A program made the translations under genes and the position numbers. A stretch of DNA of 64,000 nt from Calothrix sp. C42_A2020_038 (lineage in GTDB: Bacteria; Cyanobacteriota; Cyanobacteriia; Cyanobacteriales; Nostocaceae). The stretch's first letter is position 1, and each line of letters begins with the position of its first letter. The stretch spans positions 30,199 through 94,198 of the forward strand of contig JACYLQ010000046.1 in NCBI GenBank assembly GCA_015272395.1, read 5' to 3'. Shown here in pieces: positions 1 through 9,578 of this stretch. The notes beneath the pieces are model-generated. The model was given only the letters and a program-made list of their open reading frames with translations, ran no database searches and was not told the origin of the DNA.

Positions 1-125
1 TTATGAAGTTATATTTGATAGTCTTTGCTTCAGCCGATAATGGGAAAATTGTTATAGATGCACCCGAAATGAACCAGGTTAATAACATAGGAAGTAGTGC
101 AACTAATTTAAATTTAATCGGATAA
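1..125 (+). CDS. possible 3' end of a gene entering from the left
   Basis: An open frame runs from the window edge to a TAA at 123-125. It contains an in-frame ATG at position 3, so it could be a 40-codon ORF or the C-terminus of a larger gene. The tail is rich in Asn and Ser. I recognise no family. It is listed because it is uninterrupted and followed by an AT-rich stretch and a terminator-like hairpin. Confidence 0.25.
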   Translation, partial: MKLYLIVFASADNGKIVIDAPEMNQVNNIGSSATNLNLIG

Positions 126-258
126 ATACTATTTTTTAAAGCGAATTATCACTGAAATTATAATTTATTTCTCTGCTAATTTTTAAAAGTAGAATACTAG
201 CATGTTTAACTAGTTATTCATGATTTATATAAAAGCTTAATAAAGATTGTAAAGTTTC

Positions 259-290
259 AAAATCCTGACTTTTCAAAAAGTCAGGATTTT
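259..290. terminator. bidirectional terminator hairpin
   Basis: A perfect 15-bp inverted repeat (arms 259-273 and 276-290, 2-nt loop) with an A-run on one side and a T-run on the other can end transcription from either strand. It lies between the left-edge ORF and the convergent porin gene. Its core (CCTGACTT and AAGTCAGG) belongs to a hairpin family that recurs at 53588 and 63891. Confidence 0.7.
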
Positions 291-365
291 ATAGTGTTCC
301 GGGGAATCCCCATCGTCAAAGACCGCAGCGCGTAGTGCAAGGGCTTAGGTTGGGGAAGATGTCAA

Positions 366-2150
366 TTAAAAGGCGAATGTACTTCGCAAAACACCCATTG
401 TGATTGAGTCGCTATTAGGTGTGTGTCCTGGTTCAATGATGTGAATTACACCAGGTGTAATGCTTATATTATCGGTTACTTGGAAGCGGTAAAATGCTTC
501 GATATGAGTAGTTGTTCCTGGTTGTCCACCGGAACGACCGGAACCGCCGTTAATAATATCAGGTACATTATTACCTATTGGTAGATTGCTGCTGGTTATT
601 TTGGGCGGTTGTCCTACGTAAATACCACCCAAGTTACCTTTGCGGAACAAATCAGGAAAGTTCAAATACACCATCCAATTTGCTGTTTCTACATTTCCTG
701 ACCTACCAGGAATGTTGGAATTTGTGTAACCACCCCAGGCGCCTAAAGTAAATTTCGGTGAAATTTGCCAGTTAACAGTGGCGCCCACTGCATTAGTCTT
801 GAGTGGTTCTCGTTTTTGAGTGGTAGGGTTAACTGCTGTTAAACAATCATCACCGACAAAGGTCTCCAAACACCCGGTCGAAGAGTAATTATTCAAATAG
901 TACACACTCAAATCCAAACTATCGACAGGTGTAACTAATAACTGAACTCCTGTCGTTGTATTACCATCAAACAAACCATTGCGCTTGGTTGGATTTCCAG
1001 CCCTAGCACTTGTATAAATTCCCTGTAAACTTGCGCGCTTGGCAAATTGCCAATCAAATGCCAAACCCCCTTGATATGCAAATCCCGTGTTTAATATTGG
1101 GTTGCGTTGAGCAAAGTATGAAAGTGGCCCGGTGGCGCCACTTTCTGCACGATTTGGTCCTCTAAATGCACTTGTCATGTTGACATTACTTGTACCGACC
1201 ATAATTGCGAATTTACTGCTTAAAAGTCGGTGATAGTGCAAGTCACTGAGTACAAAATTGTTATTTGTTGAGAATTCGTAGCCTAGAATTACATCATTAC
1301 TCAATCGCGGTGCTGTTTCTCCACTTGCAGCTAAAAGACCCGTAACTAAATAACTTTTAGGGTCAAATTGAGTTGTTAAATAAAGTTGATTGAAATTAAT
1401 TACAGTCGTATTTGTACCGATATCTTGTGTATCTTTTATTCCGTCACGCGGTGCAATGTCAGCACGGTTATTTGTTCGACCCTGAATACTGATAATGCTA
1501 ATACCCGATAATTTTGTAGTAGTAGAAAATTGACTTGCCTCAATTTTAGCAGTGCGTGCTTCCAAATTATCAACTCGACCGCGCAAAGTTGCTAACTCAG
1601 CCGCAAACTCTTCTTGTAATTTTTGTAAACGTCCCAAATCTTCTTGCTTAAAAGCATCTTCAGTTGCAGTCGCAATCAATTCATTCACACGATTTAAACA
1701 AGCATTTAACCCAGCAGCAAATTCATACCGAGTTAGCGCGCGGTTGCCTCTGTAAGTCGCATTGGGATATCCCGCTATACAACCATAGCGCTCAACTAGT
1801 GATTGTAATGCTTGAAATGCCCAGTCAGTTGGTTGTACATCTTTGAGTTGCGACACAGATGTAACTTGCGACATGCCATCTTCGTTCTCTTGATTTGTAA
1901 TTGAGAAAGGAACGGATGCGACAGAAAGCGAGGAAAGAGGAGATAAGTTTTCAATCCCTACACTACCCTCTTCCTCTTTTTGTTGCGGAACTCTTTGTTG
2001 TTTTTGCAATATTTTCTCTCCTTGCACCTTAGAGAAAACATTACCACGCTCCGATAAAGAAAGTTGACTGGATAATGCTTTGCTAGGAAGCCCAAAAACT
2101 CCTGAAATCAATATCCACGTAATCAGAACAGCCCTATTTTCTAAACGCAT
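366..2150 (-). CDS. SLH-domain OprB-type porin (iron-uptake porin family)
   Basis: This is an outer-membrane porin of the cyanobacterial SLH/OprB type. Counting from the start chosen here, a signal peptide covers about residues 1-28. A low-complexity linker follows, then an SLH domain (about 100-165, with VTSVSQLKDVQPTDWAFQAL and the ALTRYEFAAGLNACL motif). A short coiled coil (about 170-215) leads into a C-terminal beta-barrel ending in Phe, as porins do. The SLH part is known in this family to contact peptidoglycan, and the barrel conducts small solutes or ions. The frame extends 21 codons further upstream, but the ATG at 2150 directly precedes the hydrophobic signal sequence and follows GGTGGAAAACGG, so I chose it. 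It is divergent from the next gene. Confidence 0.88.
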   Translation of the reverse strand: MRLENRAVLITWILISGVFGLPSKALSSQLSLSERGNVFSKVQGEKILQKQQRVPQQKEEEGSVGIENLSPLSSLSVASVPFSITNQENEDGMSQVTSVSQLKDVQPTDWAFQALQSLVERYGCIAGYPNATYRGNRALTRYEFAAGLNACLNRVNELIATATEDAFKQEDLGRLQKLQEEFAAELATLRGRVDNLEARTAKIEASQFSTTTKLSGISIISIQGRTNNRADIAPRDGIKDTQDIGTNTTVINFNQLYLTTQFDPKSYLVTGLLAASGETAPRLSNDVILGYEFSTNNNFVLSDLHYHRLLSSKFAIMVGTSNVNMTSAFRGPNRAESGATGPLSYFAQRNPILNTGFAYQGGLAFDWQFAKRASLQGIYTSARAGNPTKRNGLFDGNTTTGVQLLVTPVDSLDLSVYYLNNYSSTGCLETFVGDDCLTAVNPTTQKREPLKTNAVGATVNWQISPKFTLGAWGGYTNSNIPGRSGNVETANWMVYLNFPDLFRKGNLGGIYVGQPPKITSSNLPIGNNVPDIINGGSGRSGGQPGTTTHIEAFYRFQVTDNISITPGVIHIIEPGHTPNSDSITMGVLRSTFAF

Positions 2151-2326
2151 CCGTTTTCCACCCACACTCACACTCAACGAATGAGTGTATTCAATAAGTT
2201 TTAAATGTGACATGCGAGGATTTACGGAAGTTTTACTCTACACCTCACAAGGGAGAGGGTTATTTTCAATTCTCCAATTATGCGAGTATAAAAGAAAAAA
2301 TCCAGTATCCAAGGCCGATAGTTAAA

Positions 2327-3766
2327 ATGGCTACACCACAAAAGCCTACGCAAAAAAAATCTTCACAAAAAAACCTAGGTTCGCCTATTGTTAAGCGTAT
2401 AGTGACAACAGAGAAAAAGTCTAAAAAAGTAAATCGGCGCCTAACCTCATTATTCGCTATCACAATTCTATTTAGCATTACGAGTGTGATTGTGGGTTTT
2501 GCGTGGGTTAGTTTCTTGTATCTTTTTCAACCTCAGCAAGTTGTTTGGATAAATAAATTATTGCCGCAATGGGCAAAAATTGATGTTAATGTATCTGAAG
2601 CGCAAACACTAGCTCAAATTGAAGCAGATTTAAGTAAACTTGGGTTACACAAAGGTGAAGTTCTACCTTTAAATCACGATGCTGATTCGTTTTTACTGTC
2701 TGTTTATAAGAAACGTGCCAACTGTCAGTTTGATTGTCAAGAAATTATTGAACTACGAGTTTATCAACAAGCTAATGATTCCGAGTTACTGTCTGAATCA
2801 GAAAAATATTACAACTTAACGACTCAAGTTGCAGTTGCTGGCCCTGAAGAATCTTTTGTGATTGCACCGCTTGTTAATACTACTAATGAAAACCCTGGTT
2901 CGAGTATCTCATTGCCTCTAACAGAGATTAAACGCTTGGATGGTAATACTTCTTCTGGTATTTGGTATTGCCTATTAGGACGGCGCCAAGAAGGTATTTT
3001 TAATATTAGTTATGGTCATATATTTTACTATAATCCGGCTCGTTATCACATACAACAACTTATATCTTGGACTAGTCCTAAAGGCGAACTTCCTGAATGG
3101 CAACAAGTAACAGGTAATAATACTAAAGAGTTAGTTATTAATCAAACTACTGCCTTAGAGCCACAACTACAAGTCTATCAAGTCAAATCGGTAAAAACTT
3201 TTCTTAATCCTGTTGAACTTGATGAAATCAGACTTCAACCACCTGCTTTTAAAGATAGTGCGTATGAAAAAGCACTTGTAATGGCACGTAGCGGTTTATG
3301 GACTCCTGCATATGATTGGTTAAAAATAATTAAAAAACGGAAAAAAAATATTCCACCACAAGCACAAGCTCAAATTGATCTGATTCGTTTACATTCTCAA
3401 ATTAGTAAAACTCAAGCAGATACTACTTGGGCAAGTCCTGGTCAACAAGTGCTTGCCAATTTAATTGATGGACGCTGGAGTAAAGCATTAGAAGTGTTCA
3501 AAGCTACATCTCCACAAAATTCTAGAGAAATCGGCGCCTTACTCAAAACTGATAGTGGCAGGTTATGGAGTCGTCTTGAAGCCGCTTTACTTGTCAACTC
3601 GAACCGTCCAGAAGTACAAGCTTGGGGAGCGCTTATTTTAGCAGCACAATACGGAGATACGCGCGCATATTTATGGTTAAAGCAAGAATTCCAAGATAAG
3701 CAAATTAATCTTACCGAAATTTCCAGCTTACTCAAAAAACTCAAGGGGTTTGAAACTGTAATCTAA
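2327..3766 (+). CDS. conserved membrane-anchored protein of unknown function
   Basis: This protein of about 479 residues has a very basic, Lys/Ser/Gln-rich N-terminus (1-45) and one transmembrane helix (about 50-75, rich in Ile, Phe and Val). A large domain follows, probably extracytoplasmic. The last third (about 330-470) is helical and resembles a degenerate TPR array. The frame is open back to 2207, but those 40 codons look like translated intergenic DNA and overlap the porin's upstream region. The ATG at 2327, before MATPQKPTQKK, is the likelier start. I cannot assign a function. The layout is that of a cyanobacterial envelope protein. Confidence 0.7.
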   Translation: MATPQKPTQKKSSQKNLGSPIVKRIVTTEKKSKKVNRRLTSLFAITILFSITSVIVGFAWVSFLYLFQPQQVVWINKLLPQWAKIDVNVSEAQTLAQIEADLSKLGLHKGEVLPLNHDADSFLLSVYKKRANCQFDCQEIIELRVYQQANDSELLSESEKYYNLTTQVAVAGPEESFVIAPLVNTTNENPGSSISLPLTEIKRLDGNTSSGIWYCLLGRRQEGIFNISYGHIFYYNPARYHIQQLISWTSPKGELPEWQQVTGNNTKELVINQTTALEPQLQVYQVKSVKTFLNPVELDEIRLQPPAFKDSAYEKALVMARSGLWTPAYDWLKIIKKRKKNIPPQAQAQIDLIRLHSQISKTQADTTWASPGQQVLANLIDGRWSKALEVFKATSPQNSREIGALLKTDSGRLWSRLEAALLVNSNRPEVQAWGALILAAQYGDTRAYLWLKQEFQDKQINLTEISSLLKKLKGFETVI

Positions 3767-4312
3767 GAGGATTTTTTAAAGCTATCAATCTTAACCCTCG
3801 AACCCAACCCGTTCTTAACCTTTTGATTTATTCAGTCAAAATTACAGCAAATGTCGAGCGGGCAAGGATACCCACTCGACAACAGTTTGATTTTAATCTA
3901 CGTACAAGAGCGCAACCTAAAAACTGCTGTAAGATACTGCGCGGATAATGGTTAATCAGAAATTATACTTACAGCATCGACAGAGGGGTTAGCGTCTTAG
4001 CGTCACTGTATTCTCCCAAAAAAGGTAGATAAAAAATAAAACTAGCCACAATAAGCAAAAATAATAAAGATTTCCACCCTAAGACGCTAATTCTCTCTGA
4101 GCAATGCTAGTATAATTTATACATAAACTCTTGGAAAAAAGCCGAAAGCTGACTAACTGCTTTAGACATGTGACTAGTTACCTCTCCCAGTCATGCTTAG
4201 TAAAGCTGAGTAATGGGGAGGATAAATGCCTAACTCTTGAAGTGCTGGTTACAAAACCAATAACATCTAGAGTTGTGAGCCAGAATACGTTGAAATACAA
4301 AGTTGACATTAA
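3767..4312. other. intergenic region with a spaced inverted repeat
   Basis: I see no convincing gene here. A 60-codon frame at 4131-4316 has no family signature and overlaps the stop of the opposite gene, so I treat it as spurious. The region contains a spaced 12-bp inverted repeat (3989-4000 and 4079-4090), listed separately. Confidence 0.5.
3989..4090. repeat. 12-bp inverted repeat enclosing 78 bp
   Basis: TTAGCGTCTTAG (3989-4000) and its exact complement CTAAGACGCTAA (4079-4090) enclose 78 AT-rich bases. This is the shape of a tiny non-autonomous element or a long hairpin. I found no second copy in the window and no clear target duplication. Confidence 0.45.
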
Positions 4313-4495
4313 TTAGTCATCTTTGCCAGATGCTTGTCTTTGTATTTTCAAATGTTGTAATTCTTGCAGGAGACAATCTACTTCAGCTTGTAAATGCATA
4401 AATTTGACCTGCTGGTCTGCTTGATAAAAGGTTTTATTCAAGCTGGCAGCTAAGGTTGCAGACGAACTTGGTTCTGAAATTGCGGATGTAGACAT
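4313..4495 (-). CDS. small conserved coiled-coil protein
   Basis: This 60-residue protein starts at the ATG at 4495 (MSTSAISEPSS). A Ser/Ala-rich N-terminus is followed by an amphipathic helix (about 24-52, containing KFMHLQAEVDCLLQELQHLK) with leucine/heptad spacing, so it probably dimerises as a coiled coil. Its pattern resembles short hypothetical proteins of heterocystous cyanobacteria. A GTG at 4513 is a possible alternative start, but the ATG is preferred. A GAGG sequence lies about 14 nt upstream, which is rather far for a ribosome binding site. Function unknown. Confidence 0.6.
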   Translation of the reverse strand: MSTSAISEPSSSATLAASLNKTFYQADQQVKFMHLQAEVDCLLQELQHLKIQRQASGKDD

Positions 4496-4937
4496 AATAG
4501 ATTGAAACCTCACTCAACTCACACCATTAGAGATATTATAATAGTGTCATATTAAGAATCATTAAAATATTCTATAGTTGGTATAAACCACTGTAATGGC
4601 TTATCCTCTTGATTTGCCAAGACTACAAATTGAATTAATTAGTTCCTCAAAGTTTTTAGCTGAAATAGCGCTCGCACTTCTAGCCTACCCGATAGTGAGG
4701 CTCTTGGATATGAATTGCGATTGGTGGTTGTACCGAATCAAAGATTTTGACAGTAACGTAAGTCCTGTACGTTTCAAAATCCTCTTCTCCATGAAAAATT
4801 AGTTGATGATTCAGAAGGGGTACATGCTCTACGATTTGAAGTTGGGAATCTGAGGAATTTGAACAGTTGCAACCAAAACCCCTGTATATTAGATAGTTGG
4901 GTAAACATATTTTTGTTCTTGCTGAAACCTATATACC
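4496..4937. other. intergenic region upstream of thrC
   Basis: No supported gene. A 68-codon frame at 4596-4802 has peptide-like stretches in more than one frame, which could mean a decayed gene. I recognise no family, so I do not call one. This stretch must hold the thrC promoter, but no clear -35/-10 pair stands out. Confidence 0.4.
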
Positions 4938-6029
4938 GTGACTTTAAGCCTGTCTGCCGTTAAATCGAATTGCCAACCCTGGTTTGGACTTATTGAAACC
5001 TATCGTCAGTATTTGCCTGTCAGTGATAGAACTCCTGTTGTAACGCTGTATGAAGGTAATACTCCATTGATTCCCGTACCAGCTATTGCCGAACATATTG
5101 GCAAGCAAGTACGAGTGTATGTTAAATATGACGGTCTTAACCCTACAGGAAGTTTTAAAGACCGGGGGATGACAATGGCAATTTCTAAAGCCAAAGAAGC
5201 TGGGGCAAAAGCGGTTATTTGTGCGAGTACAGGCAACACTTCTGCTGCTGCTGCTGCTTATGCTCGACGTGGCGGAATGCGTGCTTTTGTATTAATTCCC
5301 GATGGTTATGTCGCGCTTGGAAAGTTAGCGCAGGCACTGTTGTATGGTGCTGAAGTTCTGGCGATTAAAGGTAACTTTGACCGCGCGTTGGAAATTGTTC
5401 GTGAGATGTCAGAAAATTACCCTGTGACATTAGTTAACTCAGTAAATCCGTATCGACTTGAAGGTCAAAAGACGGGCGCCTTTGAAGTAGTTGATGTTTT
5501 AGGAGATGCACCTGATTGGCTATGTATTCCTGTGGGTAATGCAGGTAATATTACTGCTTATTGGATGGGGTTTTGTGAATACCACCAAGCTGGAAAATGT
5601 GGGCACCTGCCGCGTATGATGGGATTTCAAGCTGCTGGAGCGGCGCCTTTAGTAAACGGTCAACCAGTAGCACATCCCGAAACAATTGCTACAGCAATTC
5701 GTATCGGGAACCCAGCAAGTTGGGAAAAAGCGGTAGCTGCTAAATCCGCGAGTATGGGAGAATTTAACTCTGTAACCGATGCTGAAATTCTCGAAGCGTA
5801 TCGACTATTGGCATCAGAAGAAGGTATTTTCTGTGAACCTGCAAGTGCTGCGTCTGTAGCTGGTTTGTTAAAAGTCAAAGACCAAATTCCACCAGGCACC
5901 ACAGTTGTTTGTGTATTGACAGGGAATGGCTTAAAAGACCCTGATACAGCAATTAAATATAGTCACAGCCAATTTAAACAAGGTATTCTTCCAGAACTTA
6001 AGGCAGTCGCTGAAGCGATGGGAATGTAA
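4938..6029 (+). CDS. thrC: threonine synthase
   Basis: This PLP enzyme converts O-phosphohomoserine to threonine in the last step of threonine biosynthesis in the cytoplasm. The protein has 363 residues, the normal size for the short bacterial/cyanobacterial form. The PLP-binding lysine is K74 in [10 protein letters not shown]. The substrate/phosphate loop [17 protein letters not shown] follows, and a Gly-rich phosphate-binding loop (PVGNAGNI) lies near residue 200. The start is GTG at 4938, which gives the N-terminus expected for the family. It appears monocistronic and is followed at once by a heptanucleotide repeat. Confidence 0.95.
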   Translation: MTLSLSAVKSNCQPWFGLIETYRQYLPVSDRTPVVTLYEGNTPLIPVPAIAEHIGKQVRVYVKYDGLNPTGSFKDRGMTMAISKAKEAGAKAVICASTGNTSAAAAAYARRGGMRAFVLIPDGYVALGKLAQALLYGAEVLAIKGNFDRALEIVREMSENYPVTLVNSVNPYRLEGQKTGAFEVVDVLGDAPDWLCIPVGNAGNITAYWMGFCEYHQAGKCGHLPRMMGFQAAGAAPLVNGQPVAHPETIATAIRIGNPASWEKAVAAKSASMGEFNSVTDAEILEAYRLLASEEGIFCEPASAASVAGLLKVKDQIPPGTTVVCVLTGNGLKDPDTAIKYSHSQFKQGILPELKAVAEAMGM

Positions 6030-6031
6030 AT

Positions 6032-6059
6032 GAGTTAGGAGTTAGGAGTTAGGAGTTAG
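6032..6059. repeat. heptanucleotide STRR, four copies of GAGTTAG
   Basis: Four exact tandem copies of the 7-mer GAGTTAG begin two bases after the thrC stop codon. A reverse-complement partial copy (CTCCTAAC) lies about 15 bases further on. Short tandemly repeated repetitive sequences of heptamers are typical of heterocystous cyanobacteria and vary in copy number between strains. Confidence 0.85.
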
Positions 6060-6096
6060 CTTATCATGTCTCTACTCCTAACTTTGCATCTCTACT

Positions 6097-6495
6097 TTAT
6101 TTCGGACTACTATATGCGACTCGACCGTTTTCTTTGATTGTAAAATGGTGTTCTCTGGTGTCTTTATGGTCTGTGTATCCTATAGAATCCGCTTGAATTG
6201 GTGTACCAGCAGTAAAGCTACCTTTGACGCTAAAAGAATCTTCGTGGTTTGGCTTAAATTCCCACGTCCGTTCTGTACCCGGTAATATATTTCTTTCCTC
6301 GAAGTTTTTGTCAGCTACCTGAATCTTCATAAAATTTATTGTTTGTTCCGAGTCATTACGTAATACAAGCTTTGCTTCTGGTGACTTGCTGGAGTTGCAG
6401 GTATTAAATCCAAACACTGATAGTATGACCAGGATAAATAAGGCTCGGATTCTTTTAAAAAGAACAATTGTAGATATTTTTTTCTTAACGGGCAT
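6097..6495 (-). CDS. small exported or membrane-anchored hypothetical protein
   Basis: This 132-residue protein has a basic start (MPVKKK) and one hydrophobic segment (about 17-32) ending near Cys33. The residues before that Cys do not form a good lipobox, so lipoprotein status is uncertain. The rest is polar and probably forms a small beta-sandwich, with alternating beta-like segments such as KLVLRNDSEQTINFMKIQV and a WEFKPNHED turn. It most likely faces the periplasm. I recognise no family. It runs convergent to thrC. Confidence 0.55.
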   Translation of the reverse strand: MPVKKKISTIVLFKRIRALFILVILSVFGFNTCNSSKSPEAKLVLRNDSEQTINFMKIQVADKNFEERNILPGTERTWEFKPNHEDSFSVKGSFTAGTPIQADSIGYTDHKDTREHHFTIKENGRVAYSSPK

Positions 6496-6611
6496 AGAGA
6501 ATCATCTCCGTACTGGGAAACACTAATAACTCTCTTTAAATAAATAAGAGTGCTTATACTTAGATATTTCCCAGTAATGATGCCTAAATAACACTACTGT
6601 GGTATGATTGT

Positions 6612-7064
6612 CTATTTTGCTTCTGCACGGAGTCTCGTTAAGCTGTCAATAGCATCACCAAGAGCAGTTGTTAGGCTTTTACGAGTTTGTGCATGACTTT
6701 CTTGTTCGGTTTTGAGAGCTAGTAGAAGACTCGCGCGTTCTTTTGTCACTTCGATGAGTTTGGCTTGTAATTCTTTGACTGATTCGATTTGACTAATTTC
6801 TTTTTGAATAGCTGTATTTACGTCTGCGTCAGGTAGTATTGTTTCATCAATACCCCGCATTTTCTTTAGCTCTGCTTTCAATGATGCAACTTCTTGGTGT
6901 AAGAGTTGAGCGTCAGTTCGGCGCTGTTCTGCTTCTGTGTTGTAAAGTTTACGCCATTTTTCTGCGCTTTCCCACGCTTCATCACAGCGTGTTATTGCAT
7001 CTGCTAGCTGTTGCTTCAGGTTTTGAATTTCTGTTAGCCACCGCTGTGTTAAATCTTCACTCAT
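6612..7064 (-). CDS. coiled-coil hypothetical protein
   Basis: This 150-residue, highly charged protein is almost entirely coiled coil (about 10-75 and 90-140, with heptad-spaced Leu/Ile/Ala and many Glu, Lys and Gln). It has no signal peptide or membrane segment, so it should be cytoplasmic. The shape suggests a scaffold or a partner of a larger complex, and the sequence gives no catalytic motif. Similar short coiled-coil proteins are widespread in cyanobacteria without assigned roles. Confidence 0.65.
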   Translation of the reverse strand: MSEDLTQRWLTEIQNLKQQLADAITRCDEAWESAEKWRKLYNTEAEQRRTDAQLLHQEVASLKAELKKMRGIDETILPDADVNTAIQKEISQIESVKELQAKLIEVTKERASLLLALKTEQESHAQTRKSLTTALGDAIDSLTRLRAEAK

Positions 7065-7209
7065 AGCTGTTTATACATAAGATTACTCTTGATATTTTCA
7101 CATTTAAAAGTTGATGCATGTTAGTGTCGGCGCGTACTATATCAGTTGCTTGGTTTAGAAATTGTTGGCGGCGCCATGCACCCCATAACAAAGTTGCTTT
7201 GAGAACTTG

Positions 7210-7335
7210 TGGTTCGTGTCATAAGTTTTGATGGTTTGAACAAAAATGTCTTGTGGGTCAGGCATCGCAAGCCTCGAACACTGTACAGGTGGGGACGCCT
7301 GCTTCATAACACTTCAAAATTAATGACATGAACTA
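7210..7335. mobile_element. MITE-like element, copy A (divergent interior)
   Basis: The terminal inverted repeats are TGGTTCGTGTCATAAG on the left and, read from the other strand, TAGTTCATGTCATTAA on the right. The same ends bound copy B at 9426-9578, but the interior here differs. The right end supplies the last codons and the TAA stop of the hpnI homologue. There is no coding capacity, as expected for a non-autonomous element. Confidence 0.5.
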
Positions 7336-8477
7336 GTAGGTATTGTGGTTAATTTTCCATCTTTTGTTAGTTGAAATCTTTGCCCTCGCCATTCGACTGT
7401 ATTTCCTAAGAAGCCGCAGCACCAAATTACAAATCCGCATAAGTCGCATAATGGAATCATCCAGCAGTATTTTTTGGCACTAAGGTCTTGAGTAAACCTG
7501 ACTCCTATTAGCCATCCCATAATTAGCCGTATTGTCCAAGTTGTAAAAAACATAGTCCATGCTATTTTGGCACCACTTGTAATAATAAGTAATAGTAAAC
7601 TGAATGCAATACCATGAGTAAAAATTAAGCCCTTATAACCCCACGGTCTAGAAAATCGAATACAGCGTGCCCAACGAATCTTTTGTTCAATTGCATCTTT
7701 AAGACTAGTTTCTTTGAGTTCATGTTCTACAATGTAATTTGAAAGTACTATTTTATAACCAGCTTTAAATGGTAGATTCCCAAGTTGAAAATCATCAGCA
7801 AGATAATCTGCTAATGCTTCAAATCCTCCTATTGCTGAAAGGACTTGTTTACGAATTACAATTGTGGCGCCGAAAGCATAATTTATACTACCTGCAAGTT
7901 GATTGCTGACTAATACTTCAGCATTAAATTCGGTAGTTTGGCTGATTGTCTCGATGAGAGTTATCCATCCTTGTGGTAACGAGCGATATAAACAAGTGAC
8001 AACTCCTATTTCTTGATTTTTGAATGGTTGAATAATTCGTTGCAAGTAATCGCTACCAACTCGGATATCACTATCAGCTAGGATGAGAATATCATGTTTT
8101 GCAACAGTAATTGCATTTGCTAAATTACTGATTTTGAGATTGGCGCCAATTACACGGTCGCACTGTATGAAATCAATATCAAGGTTTGGAAAGTCACTAA
8201 TAATTTGTTTGACTATATCTATGACTGCATCCTGAGAATCACGCACACTAAATACGATTTGATAATTTGGGTAATTTTGTCGGCAAAAGGATGCTAAGTT
8301 GTCGTAAGTGTTAGTATCTAAACCGCAAAGTGGTTTGAGAATAGTTACTGAAGGATAATAATCTGTATCAATAGGATGCTGAAGATTAAAAAAACTGAAT
8401 GCTGCATAAATTCCATAGCAGTAAAAACAGATTGATGCTGTACATAGTAACAACAGCAGGAAATGTATAGTATTCAA
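7320..8477 (-). CDS. hpnI: hopanoid glycosyltransferase HpnI
   Basis: This is a ceramide-glucosyltransferase-like GT2 enzyme. In characterised bacteria HpnI adds N-acetylglucosamine to bacteriohopanetetrol as the first step to the cyclitol ether. The 385 residues begin with a membrane helix (4-28). The GT2 core has SVTILKPLCG, the metal-binding LADSDIRV, a catalytic DD in YLADDFQLG and QKIRWARCIR (QxxRW-like). C-terminal membrane helices follow. The start is TTG at 8477, and its TTGA overlaps the hpnK stop, which implies translational coupling. The final residues are encoded inside a repeat element. Confidence 0.85.
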   Translation of the reverse strand: MNTIHFLLLLLCTASICFYCYGIYAAFSFFNLQHPIDTDYYPSVTILKPLCGLDTNTYDNLASFCRQNYPNYQIVFSVRDSQDAVIDIVKQIISDFPNLDIDFIQCDRVIGANLKISNLANAITVAKHDILILADSDIRVGSDYLQRIIQPFKNQEIGVVTCLYRSLPQGWITLIETISQTTEFNAEVLVSNQLAGSINYAFGATIVIRKQVLSAIGGFEALADYLADDFQLGNLPFKAGYKIVLSNYIVEHELKETSLKDAIEQKIRWARCIRFSRPWGYKGLIFTHGIAFSLLLLIITSGAKIAWTMFFTTWTIRLIMGWLIGVRFTQDLSAKKYCWMIPLCDLCGFVIWCCGFLGNTVEWRGQRFQLTKDGKLTTIPTSSCH

Positions 8478-9364
8478 CTTGGAAATTTCTGTAATAATTG
8501 GTAATAATTTGTCAATTCAAAGCCACTCACACGTAAAGCTTCACGAACTTGTTCGCTTAATAATGCTTTCATTTCAACTTCTCCTGCACCCGGTAAACCA
8601 TTTAATGTTTCTCCTGCAATTTCAATTGCGGGATGCAAGTATATTTCAACTTGATTTGCTTGAATATGGGGTATTAGACTACATAAATATTCTTCTGAAA
8701 CACTACCCGTTTGAAGCAAACCATAAACACGCTCAGTAAAGTTAATATTTCGAGATTTAAGTATACTGGTACCGTAATTATGCAATCTACCAAAAACTCC
8801 TGACCAAACAAGCTTGATGAGTAAATTTTGGCGGTTGAATTTTAGATTTAACTTTAATTCTTCTGAGGGTAAGCGAATATATTTTATACCAAACTCCGAT
8901 GCCAAATCAGCGAGAATATTAATCACGACTGGATGGACATGAAGGTGTAAATGTCCATCGACATGGGATAGCGGTAAACCTGTTGCCCGGAACTTCTCTA
9001 GCTGCGCGCGGATTTCTTGCTTTAATTCTATCCTAGCTTGTCTACTAAATTGGTAACGCAGTCCAGCTAATGTCGGGTCGTTACTAAAATTACCATTTTC
9101 ATCAACTAAATGAGGAATTTGTTCTTTTGGTAATGTGGAACGACCACATACTAAAACTAAGTGTAAACCAACACCTAGGTTGGGATATTGTTGTGCTAAA
9201 TCAACAGCTTCCGAAAAAGCGGCGCCTGTCACCATCAAGCTAGTACTGGTTAGCACTCCATCTTGATGTGCTGTGATAATTGCTTGATTAACTCCATGCG
9301 AAAAACCAAAGTCATCACCATTGATAATTACTACACGGTGATGTTTATTTAGATTTAACATCAT
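8474..9364 (-). CDS. hpnK: hopanoid deacetylase HpnK (YdjC/ChbG family)
   Basis: This is a YdjC-type carbohydrate deacetylase. HpnK removes the acetyl group from the GlcNAc that HpnI attaches to the hopanoid tail. Metal-site motifs are INGDDFGFSHGVN near residue 15-27 and SHVDGHLHLHVHP near 135. The length, 296, is normal. It overlaps hpnI by 4 bp. It is separated from the upstream hpnJ by about 210 bp that contain a MITE-like repeat, which may interrupt what was once a continuous operon. Confidence 0.87.
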   Translation of the reverse strand: MMLNLNKHHRVVIINGDDFGFSHGVNQAIITAHQDGVLTSTSLMVTGAAFSEAVDLAQQYPNLGVGLHLVLVCGRSTLPKEQIPHLVDENGNFSNDPTLAGLRYQFSRQARIELKQEIRAQLEKFRATGLPLSHVDGHLHLHVHPVVINILADLASEFGIKYIRLPSEELKLNLKFNRQNLLIKLVWSGVFGRLHNYGTSILKSRNINFTERVYGLLQTGSVSEEYLCSLIPHIQANQVEIYLHPAIEIAGETLNGLPGAGEVEMKALLSEQVREALRVSGFELTNYYQLLQKFPS

Positions 9365-9425
9365 AAATTATCTTTCTCTGTCATCTTCGTGTGCCTTGAG
9401 GGAAAATGCAAAGAATAAGAACTGG

Positions 9426-9578
9426 TGGTCTGTGTCATAAGTTTTGGTGGGTATAAAAATTAGCAACGGATAATTGATTTTAAATAACTGAACTTTGTTT
9501 GTAACCAACAATTCATCCGTTACATCCGCTATATCCGTTGCCAATCTTTCCATACCCCAAAACTGATGACATGAACTA
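9426..9578. mobile_element. MITE-like element, copy B
   Basis: An imperfect terminal inverted repeat (TGGTCTGTGTCATAAG on the left; TAGTTCATGTCATCAG read inward from the right) encloses an inner palindromic pair (AGCAACGGAT and ATCCGTTGCC). The interior aligns with copies at 12547-12675 and, inverted, at 33584-33792. It sits between hpnJ and hpnK and begins at the hpnJ stop codon. A fortuitous open frame in it gives a peptide shared with copy D; I regard this as repeat-derived, not a gene. Confidence 0.7.

Noticed and set aside
4131..4316. 61-codon frame after the membrane-protein gene
   Set aside because: No recognisable motif, no ribosome binding site, and it overlaps the stop of the small coiled-coil gene on the other strand.
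4596..4802. 68-codon frame upstream of thrC
   Set aside because: Composition is unremarkable, no family match, and neighbouring frames are equally peptide-like. It may be a decayed gene but I cannot support it.
9368..9553. 61-residue frame between hpnK and hpnJ
   Set aside because: It lies inside a MITE-like element, and the same peptide appears in copy D. The similarity comes from the repeat rather than from a conserved gene.
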